From: Planctomycetaceae bacterium
Lineage (GTDB): Bacteria; Planctomycetota; Planctomycetia; Planctomycetales; Planctomycetaceae
Assembly (NCBI GenBank): GCA_028284485.1
Contig: JANQRQ010000241.1
Span: forward strand, 1 to 42,139
DNA: 42,139 nt
Reading direction: 5' to 3'
Shown: positions 1 to 8,600 of the stretch, one piece after another
Position numbering within the stretch: position 1 is the first letter of the stretch
How the letters are laid out: each line of letters starts with the position of its first letter
Made by a program: the position numbers and the translations under genes
Notes under the pieces: generated by a model
What the model was told of the DNA's origin: nothing
Seen by the model: the letters and a program-made list of their open reading frames with translations, nothing else
Database searches by the model: none

Positions 1-3000
1 TTGCACCGATTCGTCCCCGCTACGTTGCAGATTATCCCAGTCAGCGCCACTTCTCTCCGACGCATTGATGAAGCTCGCCAGGGCAGAAAACTGCCACGGT
101 TGAACTTCGCCACCTTGTCGGGCGGTAATGATGGCAAGAATTCGATTTCGAGCCTTTGCTCCGCCCTGTCCGATCGCGGTTTCGATGCAGCGCTGGACCA
201 TTTCCAGCCAACCCGACGTCGCTTTCGGATTGTCGATGAGAACTTGCAAAATCGAATTCGCGTGTCCAGTCGCTGACGACAATACGGCTGTTCGCATCCA
301 CCGATCCTCTAGGTCTTGTGCTGCAAATTGCCCGAGGACTGTTCCCGCCTGCGGGTCGTTCCATGCTCCAAGAGAAAGGGCCGCTTGGAACCGGACCTGC
401 AATTGCGGATGGTGAATCATTTCGGTGACGCGGGCTGCCAATGCAGAATCAGAATTCAGCCTCGGCTCCGAGAGAAGAAAGGCGAATCGTTGCACACGCC
501 AATCTTCGTCATCTACCGCAGTTCGCAAGACAGCCGACGACAATTGATCGAGTCCACTCAGCGTTCCCAATGCATGGATGCGGGCTGTTGGAGCTTCAGC
601 CGAAGTCGCAAGTGCTTTAAGATCGGATACAGAAGAATTATCTTGCCGATGAACAAGTATTTGTTGAGCAAGATCGCGAATTGTTCCGTTACTGCTTCTC
701 AGTTGCGCAACCAATTCGGCGGTCGACATGTCCGAAAGTTTTGGCAATCGCTCTGGTCGATTTCCTTTGCGATACACACGATAGATTCGCCCCAAATTGT
801 CGCCCGAGCGAACGTTCAGCCGCTTTTGCCAGTCGTCGGGAATCCATTGGGGATGCTCGATAACTTGACGATACATGTCAGCGACCCAAAGGGCCCCATC
901 CGGCCCCGTGCCAAGTTTGACAGGTCGCGACCACACATCACTCGACGAGAGAAACTCCGACTGCGCTTCGTCGGGATGCCGCTCGCCGCGAAATGTCACA
1001 CCACTTGGAATAACCAGGCTGCGGTGCACCAAATTGTGGACCGGCTCACAGATGAACGCGGCTGAGTCGACGTCGGCGCCCAGACTCGTGTCGCGAAAGA
1101 TCAGCGGGCTGCAGGCCGACGTAAAACGGTTCGCTGCAAAGAGATCATTAAATCGGTCGACAGTGCGGCTTGAAGGAAACACCGGCGGTGCGACCGGAGG
1201 CGTTAGCAAATGCACAGTCGGACTTGGCGCAGGCACATCGCGGTTGCGGCCGAGATAACGATCAGAAATCACGAAATGAAAAATGGGACGACTGTTGCTA
1301 CTACCGAACCAGTTTCCCCAATTGTCGCACACTCGACCGTACTGCGTGCGGCCACTGACTGTCTCGAGTACGCCTTCATCCGGCTTGATTCGAATATCGC
1401 GGCCGGACATATCGACAACCCGACCGGTCTGAACGGATCGAATCTCTTGGCTGTTGTCGCCGCTTCCCAAGTAGATCCAATTGTCGAGGCCATAGGCAAA
1501 CCCATTGATTCGATGTTGTGGATTGGATTCGACAAAACCCTCGAACAGCGGTCGTTGTTGATCGGCTTTGCCGTCCCCATTCGAATCCTTCGCGAATATC
1601 ACGGTCGGTGCAGCGCTGATCAACACACCATCGCGCCAAGGCATGACGCCGGTCGGATAGCTCAGCCCATCCAGAAACAGCGTCGCCCGATCGAACACGC
1701 CGTCGTCGTTTTCGTCTTCGAGAAACTTGACCCGCCCACCGGGACGTCCATTGGCGTCGATACCTCGCGGATAGTCTCCCATTTCAACGACCCACAAACG
1801 ACCATCCGGCCCAAACGCGAAACTGACCGGGTCGGCCACAAGCGGTTCGGAGGCCACCAATTCGATTTCGAATCCTGGCGCAAGGCGAAAGGACGACAGT
1901 GCATCCTCGGGAGATAATGCCCCTTCCCCTTGCGGGTTGTTTAAAACTTCATGCACTCGCTGAATCACAACCTCTTCCGTCCCTTCGGCCCAAGGGCCCG
2001 GTTGGTTGTAGTAAATCATCGAGCCTTCAACCTCGTAACCCCCTTCACGACGGACGCGTTCCGATGCGACATAAGCAAATACATCATTCGCATAGGCCGT
2101 AACCCACAGATTGGGATTTTCGAGTTCCTGCTTCAGACGCAACGCATAATCGACAACGACTTCGCCCCCCAGAAAAACCATGGTCAACGACTCGCCGAAA
2201 CTCCACGTCTGAATCGGCATGGGATAGGTTTCAGGGAGTCGACCCTTGCGCTCGTTGATGGCCAGCATGTTCTCAGCGTGCCGTCGATTCTGCGGACGTG
2301 TGCTTTTGAGCTGTTCCTGTAGTTCTTCAATCGACGGACGATCGACAACTAAGCCGGCATAACCAAACGACGTGATCGGGCCTTCTTCGATCGCCTGCAT
2401 TGGACCGGACAAAATCCGCTGGACTTCGTCCGCGATCGCTTGTCCGTGCGCCTCAGAAAACTGTAACTCCCCGCGAGGACCAGGATTTGAGTCCGCACCA
2501 GCGCCAATCGTGCAAAGTGCAACCGCTCCCGAGTTGGATTCTTCGATGAATTCAGCCGCATACCCGGCCCAGTCGCCACACACACGATTAAAATTGCCGC
2601 CCAGTGTCGTGCAATGGCAAGCGTAGTTGAACACTGTGCCGCGAACCTTGCCATCCCGCCCCGTGATCTTGAGCACTGGCAACGAATGGTCAACCGGTCC
2701 AGCTGGTGTTTCGCCAAAACCCGACCAGCGTCCTTGCTCCAAGACACGACGATTGACAGCGAACCCAACCTCGCCCGACGCAAATGACAATTCGCCGGGT
2801 GACAAATCGTCGATAGCCAACCCCACCGATTCAACAACTCGATCGGCCACCCATTCGGTGTACTCGCGTGTGTCTGCTTCCTGTTCTGCGGTAAACGGGA
2901 CTGCAAAAATATTGACCAATCCGTCAGAGATATGCGGTGCCGTATGCGAATGCGTTCCACATTGCACGAATCGCTTACGCGTAATTCCGTATTGGCGTTC

Positions 3001-3366
3001 GAGTCGCTGTTGAATCGAAGTTGTCAGCACACCTGGAAAACCAATCGTATCAACCGCAATCAACGCGTGAATCTCGCCATCGGCCGGTCGTAGAACCATA
3101 GCGCGTGTCCACAGTTTCGTTTCAATCCCTTCAGAAACTGTGCTTCGACTTCCATAACCGGATAGCCGCAATGGTTTCGAGGGCGTGATATCGACCTTGC
3201 TAAATCCGAATTCGAGTTCGTCCGCGGCACTTTCGCGATGAATAGCCGATATCACCACCATGACCGCAATCAGAATCAGCATCCACCCTCGAACGAAAGT
3301 TGTGCTGCCAAACGGACGCCTTGCGCAATTCCCTGTTACCGTTCGATTCGTTTTACCCTGAGTCAT
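1..3366 (-). CDS. Neutral-ceramidase-like domain fused to PVC-type dehydrogenase propeller and HEAT-like repeats (C-terminus off left edge)
   Basis: The minus-strand frame starting at the ATG at 3366 has 1122 codons without a stop and continues past base 1, so the protein is C-terminally incomplete. AAAGG lies 6 nt before the ATG. Residues about 29-42 form a hydrophobic signal or anchor segment. Residues about 52-470 resemble the neutral/alkaline ceramidase N-terminal domain: GFSKVDITP near 54, a THSHT motif (H139, H141), ACH (H251), GGE (E402) and YANDVFAYV (from 425), matching the zinc His/His/Glu/Tyr pattern of that family. From about residue 490 the LAPGFEIELVASEP and DGRLWVVEMGDYP signatures mark the PVC-type membrane-bound dehydrogenase propeller, and from about 870 helical HEAT-like repeats follow. 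The cytochrome c part usual in such proteins would lie beyond the edge. Likely exported, acting on amide-linked lipids or glycans. Domain calls are firm at family level; the substrate is unknown. Confidence 0.85.
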   Translation of the reverse strand, partial: MTQGKTNRTVTGNCARRPFGSTTFVRGWMLILIAVMVVISAIHRESAADELEFGFSKVDITPSKPLRLSGYGSRSTVSEGIETKLWTRAMVLRPADGEIHALIAVDTIGFPGVLTTSIQQRLERQYGITRKRFVQCGTHSHTAPHISDGLVNIFAVPFTAEQEADTREYTEWVADRVVESVGLAIDDLSPGELSFASGEVGFAVNRRVLEQGRWSGFGETPAGPVDHSLPVLKITGRDGKVRGTVFNYACHCTTLGGNFNRVCGDWAGYAAEFIEESNSGAVALCTIGAGADSNPGPRGELQFSEAHGQAIADEVQRILSGPMQAIEEGPITSFGYAGLVVDRPSIEELQEQLKSTRPQNRRHAENMLAINERKGRLPETYPMPIQTWSFGESLTMVFLGGEVVVDYALRLKQELENPNLWVTAYANDVFAYVASERVRREGGYEVEGSMIYYNQPGPWAEGTEEVVIQRVHEVLNNPQGEGALSPEDALSSFRLAPGFEIELVASEPLVADPVSFAFGPDGRLWVVEMGDYPRGIDANGRPGGRVKFLEDENDDGVFDRATLFLDGLSYPTGVMPWRDGVLISAAPTVIFAKDSNGDGKADQQRPLFEGFVESNPQHRINGFAYGLDNWIYLGSGDNSQEIRSVQTGRVVDMSGRDIRIKPDEGVLETVSGRTQYGRVCDNWGNWFGSSNSRPIFHFVISDRYLGRNRDVPAPSPTVHLLTPPVAPPVFPSSRTVDRFNDLFAANRFTSACSPLIFRDTSLGADVDSAAFICEPVHNLVHRSLVIPSGVTFRGERHPDEAQSEFLSSSDVWSRPVKLGTGPDGALWVADMYRQVIEHPQWIPDDWQKRLNVRSGDNLGRIYRVYRKGNRPERLPKLSDMSTAELVAQLRSSNGTIRDLAQQILVHRQDNSSVSDLKALATSAEAPTARIHALGTLSGLDQLSSAVLRTAVDDEDWRVQRFAFLLSEPRLNSDSALAARVTEMIHHPQLQVRFQAALSLGAWNDPQAGTVLGQFAAQDLEDRWMRTAVLSSATGHANSILQVLIDNPKATSGWLEMVQRCIETAIGQGGAKARNRILAIITARQGGEVQPWQFSALASFINASERSGADWDNLQRSGDESVQ

Positions 3367-3963
3367 TACGAGCCTTTGCTAATCGAATGCAGGTCGAATT
3401 CACCAGATGGCAGTTTGCAGTTGTTCGTTCCTAACCCAATATCCTGCGAACGTAAGAAGCGGCGATTCGGAACTGCAGGAACGAATTGCGGTGTCGATCT
3501 CGAAATACCACGACTTCATCGAGCAGAGCCATGACGTTCTCGCGTTCTGAGTTGAAAACCTCGCTGCAACTTCAAGCAAGCTGGAGCCTTCTGCCGTTTC
3601 GAGTCGGCGACAATTGAGTTTATTCAGTTGCGTGTCGTGCTGCAAAGATCTTGCGCTGAACTTCGACCACTCCCCGGTCGGCCGAACCCGTCGATGTGCC
3701 GCGACTGATTTGTGATCACCACTCGCAACTGCGGCACGATGATGGATAAAGATTTGCGCGATATTCGAGTCAAAAACCTCCTACTTTTATGCGGCATTCC
3801 TGACAAACCGAACGGTTAGGCCGGGTTTGCCTCTAAACGCCACGCCAGTTTTGCCGAAAATACAAAAGATACGTCTGAGGCGATTCGGAAAGTTCAGACG
3901 TCTGCTTTGTGAACCCAAGTTCACTAAACCAAGCATTTTCAGAGGGATCTGAGGGGGGCGGTC
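3367..3963. other. Intergenic region between divergent genes
   Basis: About 600 bases separate the ceramidase/PVC gene (minus) from the hook gene (plus). It holds the sigma-28-like promoter described separately. The remaining short open frames overlap each other on both strands, lack ribosome binding sites and do not look like proteins. No RNA gene was recognised. Confidence 0.6.
3834..3860 (+). promoter_or_regulatory. Sigma-28 (FliA-type) promoter for the flagellar hook gene
   Basis: TAAA at 3834-3837 and GCCGAAAA at 3853-3860 are separated by exactly 15 bases, matching the flagellar sigma-28 consensus TAAA-N15-GCCGATAA with one mismatch. The predicted transcript would start near 3867 and leave a leader of about 97 nt before the hook-gene ATG at 3964. 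The match and its place before a flagellar gene support each other. Seen by eye only; no start-site data. Confidence 0.6.
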
Positions 3964-5664
3964 ATGGGATTGACCACAACGTTGAATACTGCGCAAGGCG
4001 GTATGCAGCTTAGCCAAACTGCGATCGATGTCATTGGCAACAACCTAGCCAACAGCGATACGAACGGGTTTAAGGCGGCGCAAATCCTGTTCTCTACACA
4101 GTTATCGCAGACCCTCAGCATTGGTGCTCCACCAACCGCGACCAGCGGCGGTACCAATCCCATGCAGATCGGCCTTGGTGCCAAGACGGCAGCGCTCACC
4201 ACCGATTTCGGCCAAGGGGCGCTCCTCGCAACGGGGGGAACGAGCGATCTGGCGATTCAGGGACCGGGATTTTTTGTCGTCGAAGGGAGTAACGGCCAAG
4301 CCTATACTCGGGCCGGCAATTTCCTGCTGAATGAGCAAAGCCAATTGGTCAACACACAAGGCGCACGAGTTCTTGGGTATGACATCGATGCAGCAGGCAA
4401 CGTCGACACCGGCACATTGGTTCCGCTGGAGATCCCATTCGGAACAGTCAGCAGCGGAAACCCGACAACCACGGTTTCCATCACAGGCACATTGTTGGGT
4501 ACGGGGGACGTAGCGACCCAGGGCACGATCCTCAACAGCGCCCCATTAGTCGACGGTGCTGCAGCATTGATCACAGCAGCGAGCGCTGGTACCACCCTCC
4601 TCAGCGATCTTCGCTTGCAGTCCGATCCGGCGACTCCGCTGTTTGCCGTTAACGACGAGATCACCTTTGCTCCAACGAAAGGGACTCAAACGCTCAGCGG
4701 GACATCACTAACAGTGCAGGCTGGGACAACCGTTCAAGAGTATCTCGACTTCATCAACGAATCACTTGGAATTCAAGAAACCGACGCGGGTGGAGCGCCG
4801 CTGGCCGGCAGCCCCGGCGTCACAATGGATGCAGGTGGCTCCGGACAAATCGTCGTCACCGGCAACTACGGAACGGTCAACGACGTAACCATTGGTGGTG
4901 GAGCGATTCAGAACAACGGCACACCAGTTGATCTGAGTTTTACAAAACTGCAAACGGCAGATGGTGAAGGTACGTCAACCAGTTTTATTGTTTATGATTC
5001 ACTTGGTACTCCGATCACAGTTCGAATGCACGCCTATCTTGAATCGACTTCAGCGAACTCCGCAACGTTCCGCTATCTAGTGGAATCGAGCGACGATAGC
5101 GACCTCGACATTGCCGTTGGAAACGGAACGCTGACCTTCGACAGTGTGGGAGGCATCACTGCCAATAACGATAACACGTTCGTCATCGATCGCGCCGCGA
5201 CGGCTGCCAGTCCCTTGCAGTTCGACATCGATCTTTCGACGATTTTCGGCGGCGTGTCAGATTCGGGCAGTGAATTGCAATTTGCCTCGCAGGATGGCAC
5301 TCCACCGGGGACATTGACCGATTTTGTGATTGATGAACAAGGCTTGATTCGAGGAGTATTCGACAACGGCCTGATCACTCCGGTGGGGCAGATCGTCCTA
5401 TCAACATTTGCCAACTCGTCCGGATTGATCCATACCGGCGACAACCTGTTCGTCGTCGGCGTGAACTCCGGCGTCCCCAGAATCAGCATTCCCGGTTCCT
5501 TGGGCTCAGGAACCATTCAAACAGGTGCCATCGAGAAGTCGAACGTGGAAATCGGTGAAGAACTCATTGAGTTAATTAATGTTTCCGCAGTTTATCGAGG
5601 TAATGCGCGAGTCATTTCAACGGCCCAGCAGATGATCGACGAATTGTTGATCCTCGGTCGATAG
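3964..5664 (+). CDS. flgE: Flagellar hook protein FlgE
   Basis: 566 residues. The N-terminus has the flagellar rod/hook signature (IDVIGNNLANSDTNGFKAA, about residues 22-40), followed by DLAIQGPGFFVV and YTRAGNFLLNEQ, which are typical of FlgE/FlgF/FlgG. The central part carries a hook D2-like segment (VYDSLGTPITVRMHAYL). The C-terminus (SNVEIGEELIELINVSAVYRGNARVISTAQQM) matches the conserved helix that packs against the N-terminal helix in the hook. The length and the large central insertion favour the hook protein over the shorter rod proteins. A purine-rich GAGGGGGG lies just before the ATG. No other flagellar gene is nearby, so it forms its own unit between the sigma-28-like promoter and a strong terminator. 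Exported by the flagellar type III apparatus and polymerised into the hook. Confidence 0.9.
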   Translation: MGLTTTLNTAQGGMQLSQTAIDVIGNNLANSDTNGFKAAQILFSTQLSQTLSIGAPPTATSGGTNPMQIGLGAKTAALTTDFGQGALLATGGTSDLAIQGPGFFVVEGSNGQAYTRAGNFLLNEQSQLVNTQGARVLGYDIDAAGNVDTGTLVPLEIPFGTVSSGNPTTTVSITGTLLGTGDVATQGTILNSAPLVDGAAALITAASAGTTLLSDLRLQSDPATPLFAVNDEITFAPTKGTQTLSGTSLTVQAGTTVQEYLDFINESLGIQETDAGGAPLAGSPGVTMDAGGSGQIVVTGNYGTVNDVTIGGGAIQNNGTPVDLSFTKLQTADGEGTSTSFIVYDSLGTPITVRMHAYLESTSANSATFRYLVESSDDSDLDIAVGNGTLTFDSVGGITANNDNTFVIDRAATAASPLQFDIDLSTIFGGVSDSGSELQFASQDGTPPGTLTDFVIDEQGLIRGVFDNGLITPVGQIVLSTFANSSGLIHTGDNLFVVGVNSGVPRISIPGSLGSGTIQTGAIEKSNVEIGEELIELINVSAVYRGNARVISTAQQMIDELLILGR

Positions 5665-5708
5665 CCGTCTGCTTCGGAATTCCGCGATTCGCTGACCCAC
5701 AATTGCCA

Positions 5709-5747
5709 ACGCCCTTACCGCGTATTACGCTGTAAGGGCGTTTTTAT
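5709..5747 (+). terminator. Rho-independent terminator after flgE
   Basis: ACGCCCTTAC (5709-5718) pairs perfectly with GTAAGGGCGT (5732-5741) across a 13-nt loop and runs into TTTTATTT. It lies 45 bases after the hook-gene stop and ends that single-gene transcript. The best terminator in the window. Confidence 0.85.
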
Positions 5748-5788
5748 TTGCGCGGTATTCGCCGAAGCGAAAGCATAAAGGTTGCGGA

Positions 5789-7069
5789 ATGTATCTCAAA
5801 ATGGCCAAACGGGTGGTTTTTGAAACCGATAAACGCCTGTTGTGGAAATTCTGCTGGAACATGGGTTATCGCGGCATCCGGTCCGTCATGAAGTACAAGA
5901 GGCGGATGCGGCGTGGCGAGTATTTTCCGCCGTTTCTTTACATTTCGATTATCAATAGCTGCAACTTGCGATGTCAGGGTTGCTGGGTCGATGTCGCTGC
6001 CAAGCAGGAGAAAATCGACCTCGATGCAATGAATCGCCTCATCAACGATGCCAAGGCGATGGGAAATGCGTTTTTCGGTATCGTCGGTGGCGAACCGTTT
6101 ATGCATCCGCAACTTCTCGACATCCTCGCTGCGCACCCAGATTGCTACTTTCAAGTTTTCACCAATGGCCAATTCATCACGGACGAGGTTGCCAAAGAAC
6201 TCAGAAGGCTGGGTAATGTCACGCCTTTGATCAGTGTCGAAGGAAACGAAATCATCAGTGACGAACGACGTGGGCGCCCCGACGTTTTGAGTTCCACGAT
6301 GCAAGGAGTCCAGAACTGCCTGAATAACAAAGTCTTCACCGGCGTCTGTACGAGCCTTTGCAAAACCAACATCGACGACCTCCTGACGGAGGAATGGGTC
6401 GACCGGCTGATCGAAATGGGAGTGCTTTACACTTGGTTTCATGTCTATCGACCGATGGGCCCCGACTCCTGCCCGGACCTGTGTTTGACTCCGGAGCAGC
6501 AATTGAAAGCTCGAAAGTTCGTCGTGGAGATGCGAGCCAAAAAACCGATCGCCATTATCGACGCGTACTTTGACGGAGAGGGGCAAGCTTTGTGCCCGGC
6601 AGCAACCGGGATCAGCCACCACATTAATCCTTGGGGCGATATCGAACCCTGCCCGATCATTCAATTTGCCAAGGAATCGATCTACGACAAAGAACGCACT
6701 TTAGGTGAGACGTTCATTCAGTCAGAGTTTTTGAGCGACTTTCGCAAACTCGCAGCATCCTCGACCCGAGGATGCATTGTGTTGGAACGACCGGACCTTC
6801 TACACGAACTTGTCGTCAAACACGATGCTAAGGATACAACGGCCCGCGGAACCGCGCTTCAGGAGTTACAAGCCCTGCAGGTTCGGACCTCGCAGTACAA
6901 TCCCGGCAACGAAGTTCGCGAAAAGAACTGGGTGTACCGTTTCGCCAAGAAGCATTTGTTCAACGATTTCGGCGTCTACGACGGGTACGACCACACCAAG
7001 ACGGCGGCTCCCGGAATTCTTGACGAGCGACGCGAAAGCACAACGAGCGAGCCCGCTGTCATGAATTGA
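5789..7069 (+). CDS. Radical SAM protein with twitch/SPASM-like C-terminal cysteines
   Basis: 426 residues. The radical SAM cluster motif is CNLRCQGC: C58-x3-C62-x2-C65, binding the [4Fe-4S] cluster that cleaves S-adenosylmethionine. GGEP at 100-103 is the SAM-binding motif. In the second half, C269 (LCPAATG), C288 (EPCP) and C328 (RGC) could bind an auxiliary cluster, as in twitch or shortened SPASM domains. The N-terminal 45 residues are basic and could dock on a membrane or nucleic acid. AAAGG lies about 9 nt before the ATG. The gene follows the flgE terminator and precedes a sulfatase on the same strand by about 100 nt. The substrate is unknown. It lacks the full cysteine set of anaerobic sulfatase maturases, so a maturase role is only a guess. 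Confidence 0.75.
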   Translation: MYLKMAKRVVFETDKRLLWKFCWNMGYRGIRSVMKYKRRMRRGEYFPPFLYISIINSCNLRCQGCWVDVAAKQEKIDLDAMNRLINDAKAMGNAFFGIVGGEPFMHPQLLDILAAHPDCYFQVFTNGQFITDEVAKELRRLGNVTPLISVEGNEIISDERRGRPDVLSSTMQGVQNCLNNKVFTGVCTSLCKTNIDDLLTEEWVDRLIEMGVLYTWFHVYRPMGPDSCPDLCLTPEQQLKARKFVVEMRAKKPIAIIDAYFDGEGQALCPAATGISHHINPWGDIEPCPIIQFAKESIYDKERTLGETFIQSEFLSDFRKLAASSTRGCIVLERPDLLHELVVKHDAKDTTARGTALQELQALQVRTSQYNPGNEVREKNWVYRFAKKHLFNDFGVYDGYDHTKTAAPGILDERRESTTSEPAVMN

Positions 7070-7075
7070 GTCGAT

Positions 7076-7122
7076 TTTCACTGGGGTTCGTGAATTCAGG
7101 TCGCGATGGAATCCCCGTGAAA
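7076..7122 (+). repeat. Inverted repeat between radical SAM and sulfatase genes
   Basis: TTTCAC-T-GGGG (7076-7086) can pair with CCCC-GTGAAA (7113-7122), 10 base pairs with one bulged T and a loop of about 26 nt. No T tract follows, so an intrinsic terminator is unlikely. It may be a transcript-stabilising hairpin or a weak transcription boundary. Confidence 0.35.
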
Positions 7123-7170
7123 TGATCAAATCCTAGATTTTCGCAACGATTGAGCCTCGAGGTATCCGCG

Positions 7171-8583
7171 ATGAACAACAAGGTGCGATCAACGGCTGTG
7201 AAACTGCTTCTGTGTTTGTCGGCAACAGCCACAGTTCACCGCGTGGCGCAATCTGCCGATCGTCCGCCGAACATCGTGTTAATTGTCAGCGACGACCAGG
7301 GATACGCCGATCTTAGCTGCTTGGGCGACACGCAGATTAAGACCCCGAATCTCGATCGTTTAGCTGCCGAAGGCGTGCGTTGCAGCAGCTTTTATGTGAC
7401 GTGGCCGGCTTGCACGCCCTCTCGCGGCAGCCTTCTGACCGGACGTTACCCGCAGCGTAACGGCCTCTACGACATGATTCGAAATGACGTAGCAGATTAC
7501 GGGCATGAATTCACACCGGAAACTTACGCCGTCACACCGGAGCGAATTCTCGGGATGGACGTTCGTGAAATCATGGTTTCCAAGGTGCTGAAGCAGGCAG
7601 GTTACACGAATGGTGTTTACGGCAAATGGGACGGAGGGCAACTGCTGAGGTACTTGCCTTTGCAACGCGGTTTCGATGACTACTTCGGTTTTACTAACAC
7701 GGGAATCGACTATTGGACTCATGAGCGCTACGGCGTCCCTTCTATGCGGCGACGAAACGAGCCGGTCAAGGTCGAAGGCTATTGCACGGAATTATTTAAA
7801 GACGAAGCCTTGCACTTTCTTGATGAAAACAAAGACAACCCGTTCTTTTTGTACATCCCGTTCAATGCACCACATGGCGCGTCGAATTTTGACAAGCCAG
7901 GACCCCAATCACCCGAGGAATACACCCGTCGCATGTACCCGGATGTCGACCTCAAATCGGCCAACTCCAGCATCGTCCGTCGCACTGTTTACATGTCATG
8001 CGTCACCTACATGGACGACTGCATTGGGCAGATTCTCGACCGACTGGACGAGTACAATTTGACCAACAACACCCTGGTGATTTTCTTTTCCGATAATGGT
8101 GGTGGCGGCGGTTCCGACAATAAACCATTGCATGGCCGCAAGGGCTGGATGTTCGAAGGTGGGATTCGCGTACCGTTTTTGGCACGGTTTCCCGGTGTGA
8201 TTCCAGCGGGGTCGGTCAGCGATGAATTCCTGACGGCATTAGAACTTTTCCCGACGTTCACCAGCGTCGCCGGGGGGGAATTGCCAGCCGGCGTCATCTA
8301 TGACGGCTTCGATATGCTTCCTGTCTTAGCGGGGCAGCAATCCTCCGAACGCCAGACAATGTTCTGGGAACGCAGAGGCGATAAGGCGACTCGGGTTGGT
8401 CAATACAAATGGGTCGATTCCGAGCGGGGATCGGGGCTGTTCGATCTCAAGAACGACATCGGCGAACAGCACGACCTTTCGCAAGAAAAGCCGCAGCTTT
8501 TGGCTGATCTTCAGCAGCAATTCGCTGATTGGAAACAGGAAATGCTCAACGCGGAAGACCGCGGGCCCTTCAAGGATTACTAG
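7171..8583 (+). CDS. Secreted sulfatase (type I, Cys-type)
   Basis: 470 residues. The ATG at 7171 is chosen because GAGG (7159-7162) sits 8 nt upstream; a TTG at 7150 is less likely. A signal peptide covers about residues 8-29. PNIVLIVSDDQGYADL (from 33) gives the metal-binding Asp pair D41/D42, and C81-T-P-S-R-G is the sulfatase signature whose Cys is oxidised to formylglycine. APHGAS (His) and FFSDNGG (Asp-Asn) supply further active-site residues. The enzyme hydrolyses sulfate esters, probably on algal or other sulfated polysaccharide in the periplasm or outside the cell; the exact substrate cannot be read. It converges on the M50 protease gene 17 bases downstream. Confidence 0.9.
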   Translation: MNNKVRSTAVKLLLCLSATATVHRVAQSADRPPNIVLIVSDDQGYADLSCLGDTQIKTPNLDRLAAEGVRCSSFYVTWPACTPSRGSLLTGRYPQRNGLYDMIRNDVADYGHEFTPETYAVTPERILGMDVREIMVSKVLKQAGYTNGVYGKWDGGQLLRYLPLQRGFDDYFGFTNTGIDYWTHERYGVPSMRRRNEPVKVEGYCTELFKDEALHFLDENKDNPFFLYIPFNAPHGASNFDKPGPQSPEEYTRRMYPDVDLKSANSSIVRRTVYMSCVTYMDDCIGQILDRLDEYNLTNNTLVIFFSDNGGGGGSDNKPLHGRKGWMFEGGIRVPFLARFPGVIPAGSVSDEFLTALELFPTFTSVAGGELPAGVIYDGFDMLPVLAGQQSSERQTMFWERRGDKATRVGQYKWVDSERGSGLFDLKNDIGEQHDLSQEKPQLLADLQQQFADWKQEMLNAEDRGPFKDY

Positions 8584-8600
8584 GCACGTCGGGGCGCTGA

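Noticed and set aside
3744..3773. Minus-strand TTGACT and TTATCC about 18 bases apart, a possible promoter for the ceramidase/PVC gene
   Set aside because: The -10 match is poor and the leader would be about 370 nt; not better than chance.
5744..6664. Minus-strand open frame of 306 codons
   Set aside because: Antisense to the radical SAM gene, with no start signal.
5789..7069. Calling the radical SAM protein an anaerobic sulfatase maturase
   Set aside because: It lacks the full set of SPASM cysteines and the active-site Asp context could not be recognised.
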